This document shows, in pieces, positions 40,007-49,268 of a stretch of DNA of 64,000 nt (the first letter of the stretch is position 1; every line of letters starts with the position of its first letter). Under the pieces are notes generated by a model. That model was not told the DNA's origin and searched no databases. It saw nothing but the letters and a program-made list of their open reading frames with translations. This DNA is from UBA2031 sp037189985 (GTDB taxonomy: Bacteria > Pseudomonadota > Gammaproteobacteria > Pseudomonadales > Moraxellaceae). A program made the position numbers and the translations under genes. Location: NCBI GenBank assembly GCA_037189985.1, contig JBBCJX010000034.1, positions 62,001 to 126,000 on the forward strand. The letters are read 5' to 3'.

Positions 40007-42829
40007 TCAGGTTGTTGGCGAGCTTTGCCCGGTGCTGCCGGCCCAGCGTAAAAGGGCCTCCTGCAGTTCGCTCAGCTCTATGGGTTTGGAGAGATGTTCG
40101 TTCATCCCCGCAAGCCGGCTTTTTTCCTTGTGCTCATCAAGGATATGGGCAGTCAGGGCAAGAATGGGAATGGGGCGGCGGCTGGTGAGTTTTTCCCATT
40201 CACGTATGGCCTGTGTGGCGGCATAGCCGTCCATGAAGGGCATGTCGCAATCCATCAGGACCATGTCGTAATCATTGCGGCTGACTTCCTCGACAACCTC
40301 TCGCCCATTGGCAACGACAGTGGCATTGACGCCCAGCTTGTTGAGCATGCCCCTGATCACTTTCTGGCTGAGATGATTGTCCTCGGCAATGAGGATGCGC
40401 AGACGGTTCAGCTGGCTCTCGCGTGCTTCCTCGGACTTGGGTGTGTCGTTCTGGATGCGCCTTATATGCCCAAGCTCTTCGGAGATGGCTGTCCGCAACT
40501 GGCGCTCGGTCACCGGCTTGGTCAGTACACGGCGGATACCGACGTTGCGTGCCATGGTGCTGGTAGGCGCGATATTGATGCCAGTGAGCATCATCACGAT
40601 GACATCGTTGCGGATGATGGGGTCTTCCTTGATGCGTGCTGCAAGCTGCAAGCCGCTCATGCCAGGCATGTTGTGGTCCAGCAGGATGATGTCGAAGGGC
40701 TCGCCGAGATTCGCGGCATTGCGTGCCAGTGCCAGTGCTTCCGCGCCGTTGTCGGCCGTACGCACCTTCATGCCCCAGTTGCCCGCCTGCTCCTGTATCA
40801 CACGGTTGACTGTGTGGTTGTCGTCCACTACCAGCAGGCGTAGGCCGCGAAGCCAGGGCTCGCTTTGAGGCAGGGGAGCGTGCAGTCCTGTCTGTGGCTT
40901 GAGTGGTAAATCGAACCAGAACAGTGATCCTTCCTTGACCTTGCTGTTCACACCAATTTCACCACCCATCAGCTCTACCAACTGCTTGCAGATGGAAAGG
41001 CCCAGACCGGTGCCGGTCTGTGGCCGGATGTTGTTGCTGCCCTGCTGGTAGGGCTGGAATACCTGCGCAATCTGGTCGGGCAGGATGCCTATCCCGGTAT
41101 CACGGATTTCGACATGCAGGCCGAGGCGGCCCGGACGGAGGCTGATTTCTATCTCGCCGTTCTGGGTGAACTTGATGGAGTTGCGCAACAGGTTGCTGAT
41201 GACCTGCCGCAGGCGTGTCGGGTCGCCGATCACCTTTACCGGCAGTGCCGGGTCGATGGTGGCGATCAGCTCCAGATGCTTGCCGTCCGCCATGCCCTTG
41301 AACAGCTCCAGGCATTCGGCCAGCAGCGTGGCCAGGTCGAAGGGTTCCTCCACGACGGAGAACTTGCCAGCCTCCATCTTGGAGTGGTCCAGGATGTCGT
41401 TGAGGATGCGCAGCAGCGTGTTGCTGGAGGCCTGTATGGTGTTGGCGTATTCGCGCTGGCTTGGGGTGAGCGGTGTATCCAGCAGCAGCTCGGTCATACC
41501 GAGGACGCCGCTCATGGGCGTACGGATTTCGTGACTCATCTGTGCCAGGAAGTCATGGCGGGCTCGGGTTTCCGTGGCCATGACCAGCTCGCGCTCATGC
41601 TGTCGCAGGGATTCCTGGCGCAGCATGTTGAGCCGTTCCGAGAGGCCGCCGGCCAGCAGCATGGCTTCGATGCAGATAGTGGCCATGACCAGCCATGTGG
41701 AGGCCAAAGGCATCAGGAAGAATCCGAGGGCAGCCAGCACCGATATCACGGAGCCCAGCAGCACCAGAGAGCGGGAAATGACGTAATAGATGGCAGGGCG
41801 GTAACCACGCCTGGCGCAGACGATGGCGGCTGTCAGCAGGGCAACGGCCGTGACCATGGCGGACGAGAAGGCCAGCATGGCGGCATGGCGGGCCGGCAGC
41901 ATCAGGCTGATGGCAGTGAGCACGGCCAGCAGCAGTGCAGCCGTGTTCATGGTTTTGACGAAGCCCGGTGGCATGCCGGGGCGCAGGAAGCTGCCCGCGA
42001 ACAGTACTGCCGTCAGTTGTGACAGGAATATCGCGGTAAGCGTGACGAACGTCTGCAGGTGCGGGACGTTGAATATCTGCAGGCCCAGGACGCCGCGTCC
42101 GGCCAGCAGGAAAAGCACGATGGAAAGCAGGAAGAGCACGTAGAACAGCGCGGACCGGTCCCGGTAGGTCCCGTGCAACAGCAGCAGGTTGTAGAGCGCC
42201 AGTGCCAGCAGGGTGCCGATGCCGATGCCGAACCAGAAGCCCTCGTTGCGGCTGACGGTAGCAATACCCGTGGGCGTGGCAAGGTGGATGCCGGTCGTAA
42301 TGCCAAGATCGGTTTCCAGGCGCAAGTAGTAGACGCTGGTCTGCTCGGGGGCAGCTTCCAGGCGGAACCAGTAGGCCGGCGCCTCCAGGTCAGCCTGTAC
42401 CTTGTCCGTGCCGGTGCCCGCTTCGCGCATGCTGTAGCCCGGCAGTCCCTGCGCGTCGTGGTCCGGTACATAAAGGCGGATGCTGCGCAGGCTGGGCTCG
42501 GAGAGGCTGAGTATCAGTTCCCGGCTTTCATGGTCGGGGTTGTGCACGGCCAGCCGCAGCCACCAAGCGGACTGGCTGAAGCCGAGCTGCAGGAAAGAAT
42601 AGGGCGAGGGGGTGAAGCGTCCCTGGAAGGCGGGATTCTGCAGGTCCTGCAGCGTGAGATTACGCTCCGGGTCCTCCAGGTATTCCACGTATTCGCCGAT
42701 GGCCTGGTACCGGAAGTGCTCGGAGAGGGGCAGGACGGGGCCGGCATGCGAGCGGGATGCCAGTAGCGCGAGCCCCAGCATCCACAGCACGGTCCCTATG
42801 ACGCGCCACCCCTGGCGATGCGCCTGCAT
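40007..42829 (-). CDS. hybrid sensor histidine kinase with 7TMR-DISM sensor and two receiver domains
   Basis: The product is about 940 residues. A signal peptide leads to a periplasmic 7TMR-DISMED2 domain (YVEYLEDPERNLTLQDL, SAWWLRLAVHNP, LSEPSLRSIRLYVPD). Seven transmembrane helices follow at about 180-380. The HisKA domain has the phospho-His in AQMSHEIRTPMSG (about residue 432), and the ATPase has GTGLGLSICKQLVELMGGEIGV. Two receiver domains follow with Asp in ILLDHNMPGMSG (about 715) and VLMDCDMPFMDG (about 857). The start at 42829 or 42832 follows GGGAGA. It is divergent from the second CHASE2 cyclase, a possible functional partner. Confidence 0.93.
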   Translation of the reverse strand: MQAHRQGWRVIGTVLWMLGLALLASRSHAGPVLPLSEHFRYQAIGEYVEYLEDPERNLTLQDLQNPAFQGRFTPSPYSFLQLGFSQSAWWLRLAVHNPDHESRELILSLSEPSLRSIRLYVPDHDAQGLPGYSMREAGTGTDKVQADLEAPAYWFRLEAAPEQTSVYYLRLETDLGITTGIHLATPTGIATVSRNEGFWFGIGIGTLLALALYNLLLLHGTYRDRSALFYVLFLLSIVLFLLAGRGVLGLQIFNVPHLQTFVTLTAIFLSQLTAVLFAGSFLRPGMPPGFVKTMNTAALLLAVLTAISLMLPARHAAMLAFSSAMVTAVALLTAAIVCARRGYRPAIYYVISRSLVLLGSVISVLAALGFFLMPLASTWLVMATICIEAMLLAGGLSERLNMLRQESLRQHERELVMATETRARHDFLAQMSHEIRTPMSGVLGMTELLLDTPLTPSQREYANTIQASSNTLLRILNDILDHSKMEAGKFSVVEEPFDLATLLAECLELFKGMADGKHLELIATIDPALPVKVIGDPTRLRQVISNLLRNSIKFTQNGEIEISLRPGRLGLHVEIRDTGIGILPDQIAQVFQPYQQGSNNIRPQTGTGLGLSICKQLVELMGGEIGVNSKVKEGSLFWFDLPLKPQTGLHAPLPQSEPWLRGLRLLVVDDNHTVNRVIQEQAGNWGMKVRTADNGAEALALARNAANLGEPFDIILLDHNMPGMSGLQLAARIKEDPIIRNDVIVMMLTGINIAPTSTMARNVGIRRVLTKPVTERQLRTAISEELGHIRRIQNDTPKSEEARESQLNRLRILIAEDNHLSQKVIRGMLNKLGVNATVVANGREVVEEVSRNDYDMVLMDCDMPFMDGYAATQAIREWEKLTSRRPIPILALTAHILDEHKEKSRLAGMNEHLSKPIELSELQEALLRWAGSTGQSSPTT

Positions 42830-43021
42830 CATCCCTTCTCCCGCGACATTGTTGGCCGCCAGCAGGCCGGCAGCATCGGGCAATTAGAACGGATGTGCCT
42901 GGCAAAGACCAGTCTGCCTCCCTGTCCCGGCCCGCGTTTCATGGTATGAAAAAAGCAACTCGTCCGCAGTCTCCGGGCAATCGTCCGGCACGGCTCATCC
43001 GGGTTAAGCTTACGCCCGCCA

Positions 43022-43053
43022 TTTGCCATTCATGAACTTTGCCATTTCATAAC
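43022..43053 (+). repeat. tandem direct repeat in the divergent kinase/cyclase promoter region
   Basis: TTTGCCATTCATGAAC (43022-43037) is followed at once by TTTGCCATTTCATAAC (43038-43053). The 16-base spacing is close to one and a half helical turns. It lies 62 bases before the cyclase start codon and may bind a response regulator. Confidence 0.55.
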
Positions 43054-43114
43054 AAGGAAGCAGCCCGCCTCGCGCGTGAAGACACGAACGATGACCGGGT
43101 TCGAGGAGTGCTAC

Positions 43115-45361
43115 ATGTGGGGGACTATCCGCGAAAGCTTGCGCAGCGTACCGGTGTGGGTGGGGCTGGGAGTTGTGTTCCTGATGCTGGTGCTGCATGC
43201 ACTCAGCCTTGACGAGGACAGTCAGTCCGGCCGCAATCTTGCCAAGCCCCTGACACGGCTGGACACCCTCATCTATGACTGGCGTTTCCAGTTGCTCACG
43301 CCCTCCCGTCCCGAAGGTGAAACGCCTGTTGTCATCGTGGATATCGACGAGTCCACCATCAAGCGTGAAGGCTGGCCCTGGACGCGTGACAAGTTTGCTC
43401 GCCTGGTAAAACAGCTTGAGGAGCAGGGTGTTCCCCTGATCGGTTTCGACGTCGTGTTTTCCGAGCCCGGCAAGAACCCGGTGGACGAGTTGCTGGGCAG
43501 TAGCGGATTGTCGGAAGGCGTGCGCAGTGAACTGCAGCGGGAGCAATTGAAGTTTGACAATGATGCCAAGCTGGGCGAGGTGCTGGGCAACAGTACAGTG
43601 CTGGGATATTTCTTCCACGCGGATGGTGTGCGTGTGGGCCAGTTACCACCGCCATTCCTGGATCTGGGGCCGGATGATTCGCGGGGCTGGCGTGTACTCT
43701 CTCTCCCGGATTACACCGGCAACCTGCCGGTCCTGATGGACAAGGCACTGTCGGCCGGCTTTGTCACGACCCGTCCGGACCGGGACGGTGTCATCCGTCG
43801 TTCTCCTTTTTTGATCATGCATGACAATGCGCTTTACACCTCGCTCTCTCTGGAGCTGGCCCGTTTGTATCTCAAGGCTCCTTTCATCGAAGCCAAGACG
43901 GTGCGTTGCCGCGGTCAGCAGACCTGCGTGGAAAGCGTACGTATCGGCGAGCGTGTGATTCCGACTGACGAGCATGGTGCTGCGCTGGTCCCCTACAAGG
44001 GCGGCCGCGAAAGCTTTACATATGTCTCTGCCGGCCGTGTGTTGAACGGCGAGGTGCCCAAGGGCATTCTCGAAGGGGCCATCGTGATCGTGGGTACCTC
44101 GGCACTGGGTCTTGCCGACTTGCGTACCATGCCGCTGCAAACGCAGTACCCGGGTGTGGAGGTACATGCCAACCTGCTGGACGCCATCCTGCAGGGCAGT
44201 GCCAGCCAGAGCTATTTCATGTATCGCCCGGACTGGGCGCCTGGTGCCATCTTTGTCCTGCTGCTGGTCAGCGGGCTGGTATTTGCCGTCATCCTGCCGC
44301 GACTCGAGCCCGGTTACATGCTGGTGGTGACGGTTGCCTGGTTTGCCGTGCTGGTGCTGGGCGACTTTGCAATCTGGAAAGCGGCAGGACTGGATCTGCC
44401 CATGGCCGCCATATTGCTGACGGCGCTTCTGATCGCAACGTTCAATATCATCTTCGGCTTCCTGCGCACCAATCACCAGAAGCGCGAGATCAAGGCCATG
44501 TTCGGCCAGTATGTGCCGCCTGCCCATGTCGAGCAGATGCTGGCCAATCCCGAGGAAGTTTCACTGGAAGGCGAGAGCCGGGAGATGTCGGTACTGTTCT
44601 CCGACATCCGCAATTTCACCACGATTTCCGAAGGGCTTTCCGCGCAGGACCTGAAGCAGATGCTGAACCGCTTCTTCACGCCTATCACGCAGGTCATCTT
44701 CGACAACAACGGCACCATCGACAAATACGTCGGTGACATGGTGATGGCTTTCTGGAATGCGCCGCTCTCTGACCCTCGCCATGCCCACAATGCCATCACG
44801 GCTGCGCTTGCCATGCAGCGGGCGGTGGACCAGTTGAAGCCTGCCTTCACGGATGCCGGCCTGCCGGAGGTGAATATCGGTATCGGCATCAATACCGGCC
44901 ACATGAACGTGGGTGACATGGGGTCGGAATTCCGTCGTGCCTATACCGTGCTGGGCGATGCAGTGAATCTGGGATCACGTCTGGAGAGCATCACCAAGTT
45001 CTATGGCGTGAAGATTCTGGTGGGAGAGACCACGCACGCACAGGCACCGGAATTCCTGTATCGCTGTGTCGACCGCATCATCGTCAAGGGCAAGACCGAG
45101 CCCATCACGGTTTACGAGCCGGTGAGCCTGCTGGCCGATGCCAGCGAATCACGCCGTGAGCGCGTGGACCGTTACAACGAAGCCGTCGGTTATTATTTTG
45201 CCCAGCAGTGGGATGCGGCAGACGACATCCTGCGCGAACTGGCGGCCCAGGATCCGGAACGCCAGCTCTATCGCATCTTCATCGAGCGTATCGAAGAGCT
45301 GCGGAGCCATCCCGAAATGACCATGAGCTGGTCTGGCGTTTACGAACACAAGAGCAAGTGA
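43115..45361 (+). CDS. second CHASE2-domain class III adenylate/guanylate cyclase
   Basis: The product is a 748-residue homologue of the cyclase at 7914-10130 with the same order. One helix precedes the periplasmic CHASE2 (VDIDESTIKREGWPWTRDKF, FDVVFSEPGKNP, YPGVEVHANLLDAIL). Three helices (about 375-450) lead to the catalytic domain with LFSDIRNFTTIS, DKYVGDMVMAFWN and AVNLGSRLESI. The shared tail ends WSGVYEHKSK. The ATG at 43115 is chosen for the GAGGAG site six bases upstream. It converges on an AraC regulator gene (8 bases apart). The CHASE2 signal is unknown; cAMP is the probable product. Confidence 0.93.
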   Translation: MWGTIRESLRSVPVWVGLGVVFLMLVLHALSLDEDSQSGRNLAKPLTRLDTLIYDWRFQLLTPSRPEGETPVVIVDIDESTIKREGWPWTRDKFARLVKQLEEQGVPLIGFDVVFSEPGKNPVDELLGSSGLSEGVRSELQREQLKFDNDAKLGEVLGNSTVLGYFFHADGVRVGQLPPPFLDLGPDDSRGWRVLSLPDYTGNLPVLMDKALSAGFVTTRPDRDGVIRRSPFLIMHDNALYTSLSLELARLYLKAPFIEAKTVRCRGQQTCVESVRIGERVIPTDEHGAALVPYKGGRESFTYVSAGRVLNGEVPKGILEGAIVIVGTSALGLADLRTMPLQTQYPGVEVHANLLDAILQGSASQSYFMYRPDWAPGAIFVLLLVSGLVFAVILPRLEPGYMLVVTVAWFAVLVLGDFAIWKAAGLDLPMAAILLTALLIATFNIIFGFLRTNHQKREIKAMFGQYVPPAHVEQMLANPEEVSLEGESREMSVLFSDIRNFTTISEGLSAQDLKQMLNRFFTPITQVIFDNNGTIDKYVGDMVMAFWNAPLSDPRHAHNAITAALAMQRAVDQLKPAFTDAGLPEVNIGIGINTGHMNVGDMGSEFRRAYTVLGDAVNLGSRLESITKFYGVKILVGETTHAQAPEFLYRCVDRIIVKGKTEPITVYEPVSLLADASESRRERVDRYNEAVGYYFAQQWDAADDILRELAAQDPERQLYRIFIERIEELRSHPEMTMSWSGVYEHKSK

Positions 45362-45369
45362 TGCAGGTT

Positions 45370-46428
45370 TCAGCCGGGGCGGGGCAGTGAAATGTCCTCG
45401 CCCGGTTCGCCAGTCGTCAGGTTGCCGGTCCTGAGGTCCTGAAGCCTGAAGTTGCGCACCTGGTTGGGGGTCTCGCCTTTCCATTCCTTGAAGGCACGGG
45501 TGAACGATGCCTGGTCACTGTAGCCGACATGGTCGGCAATCCTTTCGATGCTGATTTCCGTAGTGGTCAGATAGCGGATTGCGACCTGCATGCGCACGTC
45601 CAACCGCAGTTTGTTGAAGCTCATGCCGCAGTCGGAAAGACGTCGTCGCAATGTGCGCACGCTCATGCCCATGGCCGAGGCAATCTCCTCGGCGCCATGA
45701 TTGTGGCGAAGCTGGCTGAGTATCTGGCCACGCAGGCGGACGACAAATCCGTGTTCCTCATACGGGTCCCGGCCCGCAGGCCTTGCCTCATCGCTCGCAT
45801 GCTCCGGGTCTTTTGCAGCGGTGCCCTGAAGGCGGGTTGCAGCCGTGTAGTAGCGCACTTCATTGCTGTCATTGTCATTGTTGATCTCGCATTTCAGGAT
45901 GTGGCGTGCAGCAGCCACATCAGAAAAAAGATCATGCCGGCAGTGAATGACAATATTCCTGATAACGGCTGAACCCAGCGTATGCAGGCTGCCGATAAAA
46001 GCCTGCAGCATGAATTTTTCGACGTCGCGTGATTCCACACGGCAGGAAAGCCTGATGCTGAAATGATCCGTGCCTTCGGTCAGTTCGATGAGCATCAGGG
46101 GAAAGCGCACCCGCAGGTAGCCCATCATGCTGACGATGAGTTCGCGAAACTCTCCCCGCCAGAAATACACATGGCCCAGCAGGCCGTGGGTGATGAGATC
46201 CAGGCGCTGGCCGAAGCGGAGTGCCGGCAGGCTGAGGGACGAGAGTCCCATGTAGCGATGGATGACGGCATGCGTCTGGCCCAGTGTCAGCATGGCACCG
46301 GGGCGCGTCATGAGATTGGGGTTGACGCCGGACTCCCGGAGTATGGAGTCCGTATCAATGTCTTCCTCCCGCATCATCTCCACAATCTTGTGGACATAAA
46401 TGATGGGGATGAGGGGAATGTCATCCAT
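45370..46428 (-). CDS. AraC-family transcriptional regulator of the GH3/RND cluster
   Basis: The product is a 352-residue OruR/ArgR-like AraC regulator. The N-terminal ligand-binding part (about 1-200; IIYVHKIVEMMREEDID, GQRLDLITHGLLGHVYFW) resembles the arabinose-binding-type domain of AraC regulators. The C-terminal part has two helix-turn-helix motifs (EIASAMGMSVRTLRRRL and IADHVGYSDQASFTRAFKEWKGETPNQVR). It is divergent from the GNAT/GH3/RND gene run across 235 bases that contain 21-bp-spaced direct repeats. It is therefore the best candidate activator of that operon, with the cluster product or precursor as ligand. Confidence 0.9.
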   Translation of the reverse strand: MDDIPLIPIIYVHKIVEMMREEDIDTDSILRESGVNPNLMTRPGAMLTLGQTHAVIHRYMGLSSLSLPALRFGQRLDLITHGLLGHVYFWRGEFRELIVSMMGYLRVRFPLMLIELTEGTDHFSIRLSCRVESRDVEKFMLQAFIGSLHTLGSAVIRNIVIHCRHDLFSDVAAARHILKCEINNDNDSNEVRYYTAATRLQGTAAKDPEHASDEARPAGRDPYEEHGFVVRLRGQILSQLRHNHGAEEIASAMGMSVRTLRRRLSDCGMSFNKLRLDVRMQVAIRYLTTTEISIERIADHVGYSDQASFTRAFKEWKGETPNQVRNFRLQDLRTGNLTTGEPGEDISLPRPG

Positions 46429-46529
46429 GACGGTCAGGCTTTGTTGTTTTTGTTATTTGGCCGGATTCTACTGATTCTGGAGATGAGAGTGAAATTATGA
46501 CTGACGGGTGGCGTTGACAGTTTGTGTAA

Positions 46530-46559
46530 ATGGCCGGTTTTGCAAAGGATATGGCCGGT
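46530..46559. promoter_or_regulatory. direct-repeat operator, likely AraC-type binding site
   Basis: ATGGCCGGT occurs at 46530-46538 and again at 46551-46559, exactly 21 bp (two helical turns) apart. A third TGGCCGG lies at 46458-46464, nearer the regulator gene. A TTGACA at 46514-46519 has no good -10 partner. This layout fits AraC-family activators, which bind two half-sites on one DNA face. Confidence 0.55.
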
Positions 46560-46663
46560 CATTGCCGTGACACTCGCAGAATGCCTTCCAATAATTGCCG
46601 CCTTCCCCGCCGGCCAGGAGCCGGAAAGGGAATGATTCAGGATGAATTCGGGAAGGGCGCGCC

Positions 46664-47506
46664 ATGAAAAACAACAACAAGCGCAGCAGGCTCGATGCTG
46701 CCTACCATGAAATTGCCGATATTGACGTACACGACATCCGCCAGATGTATGCCGTGTACTCCCAGTATTACGACAATACCAACTGGGACATTTTCCTGCG
46801 GGACCTGAGCAAGAAGACAGGTGCCTTTCTGGTGCGCAAGGCCAGTGATGGCAGGGTTGTCGGCTTTTCCACGCTGATGGCCTGCGACATCCAGGTCGGG
46901 CGCAAGAATGTCCGCGCTGTTTTCAGTGGCGATACCATCATCGAGCGTGCCTACTGGGGATCCCGTGTCCTGCAGTTTGCTTTCTACAAGTTCCTGATTG
47001 CGGAAAAAGTGCGCAATCCCCGCCGTGCCATCTACTGGCTGCTCATTTCCAAGGGCTACAAGACTTATCTGCTGCTTGCCAACAATTTCTACAATTTCTA
47101 CCCCCGACATGATCGCCATGACGATGATCTGGCCGATATCGTGGATGCATATTGCGAGCAGATGTTTTCCGCCTACTACGATCGCAGCAAGGGCATTCTC
47201 GATTTCGGTGAGGACTATCAGCCCTTGCGTGGTGACGTATCTGAAATCACCGATCGCATGCGTCTGGAGAATCCGGGAATACGATTCTTCGAGGAGCGCA
47301 ATCCCGAGTGGCGGCGTGGCACCGAGTTGCCCTGCATCGGTGAAATAACCTGGGCCTGTCTTGCCAAGTTTGCCGCCCGTTACCTCACCAAGCCGATCAG
47401 CAAGGGCAGCCTTGAGGCAGCCACCGTCAAGACGCGTCCGGCCGGCCTGGTGGCCGCACTCAAGGAGGATGCGACTGCCTCCCTGGCAGTAAAACGCATC
47501 GCCTGA
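46664..47506 (+). CDS. GNAT-like acyltransferase homologue, first gene of the cluster
   Basis: The product has 280 residues. The core (about 30-150) has an N-acyltransferase-like pattern: DIRQMYAVYSQYYDN, a strand GAFLVRKASDGRVVGFSTLM, then VRAVFSGDTIIERAYWGSRVLQFAFYKFLI. No acetyl-CoA P-loop of the usual QxxGxG form is obvious, so this is a distant GNAT relative. The remainder is helical with aromatic-rich NNFYNFYPRHDR. GGAAGG seven bases before the ATG is a good ribosome site. It stands first in the AraC-controlled run and 64 bases before the GH3 gene. A role in acyl transfer or tailoring is inferred. Confidence 0.6.
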   Translation: MKNNNKRSRLDAAYHEIADIDVHDIRQMYAVYSQYYDNTNWDIFLRDLSKKTGAFLVRKASDGRVVGFSTLMACDIQVGRKNVRAVFSGDTIIERAYWGSRVLQFAFYKFLIAEKVRNPRRAIYWLLISKGYKTYLLLANNFYNFYPRHDRHDDDLADIVDAYCEQMFSAYYDRSKGILDFGEDYQPLRGDVSEITDRMRLENPGIRFFEERNPEWRRGTELPCIGEITWACLAKFAARYLTKPISKGSLEAATVKTRPAGLVAALKEDATASLAVKRIA

Positions 47507-47570
47507 TGTTCCGTTTTCCGGGGAGGCCTTGCACAGGTTTCCCCCGCTCTATTCTTGCAGGCTGACAATC

Positions 47571-49268
47571 ATGCTGACCCGACTCACCCACCAGGCTTTG
47601 CGCTGGGCTTGCCAGCGAGAGGACATGCTGTTCCGTCAGCAACGTCACATGCTGGAGAAAGTGCAACGCCGCAAGCTCGACACCTTGTTGGCACAGATAC
47701 GGGTGGGCTGTGGCCATGATGTAAGGCAGGAAAGCTCGCTTGCGGGGATTTCCTGGGAGGAGTTCCGCGAGCGTTATCCTGTAAGCCGTTATGGTGACTG
47801 GCAGGAACGGATTCAGGCACAACGTGAAAATGGCCATCTGCTGACGACAAGCCCCTTGGTGCGCTACCAGCCCACCAGTGGCTCGTCCGAAAAGCTCAAG
47901 CTCATTCCGTATACCCGGCAGTTCCTGGGAGAGCTGGACAGTGCGATTGCCCCTTGGCTTTCCAGTCTCTATCGCCAGCATGCCGGCCTGGCCAGAGGCA
48001 TGCACTACTGGTCTGTCTCATGGCTGCCGCAGAGCCAGCAGCAGGCCATGCGCCACAATCTCAATGATGACAGTGAGCTTCTTGGTGCAGCCAAGCGGGT
48101 GCTGGCTAAGTTTTCACAGGCAGTTCCTTCCGGCGTGGCACTGGCGCATCGTGCCGACGATGCCATGTTTGCCACGCTCTGTTATCTGGTGGCACGTGCC
48201 GACCTGTGCATGCTTTCTGTGTGGAGCCCGACATTCGCACTGCAGCAGCTTGAAGCCCTGCGACGCTGGGGGCCGGAGATAGTGCAGGTGTTGTCGCTGG
48301 GGGACTGGGGATTCAGGGCTGCCTCTCTCGCGGGCCTCCGCGCACCTTGCGTTCCGCGGCGTGCGCGCACACTGGAGATGGCTCTGGCGGGAGAGGAGGG
48401 CGAACTGGCATCGCGACTCTGGCCAGGACTTGCGGTGGTTTCCGCCTGGGATACGGCGGATGCAGCCGTCTGGGCAAAGCAGTTGCAACGTCGTTTTCCG
48501 CAGGCGCGTTTTGAAGGCAAGGGGCTCTGGGCAACGGAGGGTGTGGTCACCATTCCCTATGATGGCATGTACCCGCTGGCCTATCGCAGCCATGTCTATG
48601 AGTTCGAAGATTTGCTCAGTGAGCGTGTGCTGGCGCCATGGCAATTGAAAGAAGGCGACGAAGTCAGTCCCGTCATCAGTGGTGGCAACGGTCTCTTGCG
48701 CTATCGCCTGGATGATCGCTTGCAGGTCACGGGTTTCTGGGGAGGCATTCCCTGCTTCCGTTTCCTGGGGCGCCGCTTCGGTGTGGATCTGGTGGGAGAA
48801 AAGCTTGCGCCGGAAACAGCTCGCAGCGTCATGGCGGAGGTCGGGCAGCAGCATGGACTCACGCCGGTTACCTTGCTGGCGGTCGACGCACAGGGAAAAG
48901 ACAGGCCGCGTTATGTTGCCCTGTTTTCTCCATCGCACGGGCAGCATGTCGACCAACCGGTGCACACCGCAGCCGGTGCAGCGGTGGAAAAGCTGTTGTG
49001 CCGCCATTTCCATTACGAGCTGGCGCGTGACCTCAGGCAGTTGCCGGCTGCCAGTGCCATCGTGTTGCCGGATGGCTGGCGCAGCTTCCAGCAGGTTGCC
49101 GTGGCAGCAGGGATGATAGAGGGCAATATCAAGCCGGAGCCCGTCAAACGCGTCACGCTGTCTGCCATGCAGAGCGTATTGCCGCAGTTGATGACCCGGC
49201 TCTGCCTGCCTGATATCAGCGAGAGCTCTGCGGCGGCATTGCCTCGCGTTGCCGGAGTGCCGGTATGA
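47571..49268 (+). CDS. GH3-family adenylate-forming enzyme (acyl-amido synthetase-like)
   Basis: The product is a 565-residue member of the GH3 branch of adenylate-forming enzymes, best known from plant acyl-acid amido synthetases. Motif I appears as PTSGSSEKLKLIPYT, motif II as GLWATEGVVTIPYDG, and motif III as LLRYRLDDRLQVTGFWGG, in the right order and spacing. The C-terminal domain carries FLGRRFGVDLVGEKL. It should activate a carboxylic acid as an acyl-adenylate and may pass it to an amine. No carrier protein or thiolation domain is nearby. It overlaps the following GNAT-like gene by ATGA. The substrate acid is unknown. Confidence 0.85.
   Translation: MLTRLTHQALRWACQREDMLFRQQRHMLEKVQRRKLDTLLAQIRVGCGHDVRQESSLAGISWEEFRERYPVSRYGDWQERIQAQRENGHLLTTSPLVRYQPTSGSSEKLKLIPYTRQFLGELDSAIAPWLSSLYRQHAGLARGMHYWSVSWLPQSQQQAMRHNLNDDSELLGAAKRVLAKFSQAVPSGVALAHRADDAMFATLCYLVARADLCMLSVWSPTFALQQLEALRRWGPEIVQVLSLGDWGFRAASLAGLRAPCVPRRARTLEMALAGEEGELASRLWPGLAVVSAWDTADAAVWAKQLQRRFPQARFEGKGLWATEGVVTIPYDGMYPLAYRSHVYEFEDLLSERVLAPWQLKEGDEVSPVISGGNGLLRYRLDDRLQVTGFWGGIPCFRFLGRRFGVDLVGEKLAPETARSVMAEVGQQHGLTPVTLLAVDAQGKDRPRYVALFSPSHGQHVDQPVHTAAGAAVEKLLCRHFHYELARDLRQLPAASAIVLPDGWRSFQQVAVAAGMIEGNIKPEPVKRVTLSAMQSVLPQLMTRLCLPDISESSAAALPRVAGVPV

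Noticed and set aside
41114..42022. Plus-strand open frame opposite the hybrid kinase
   Set aside because: Gln/His/Gly-rich translation with no domain sequence, overlapping a clear kinase gene.
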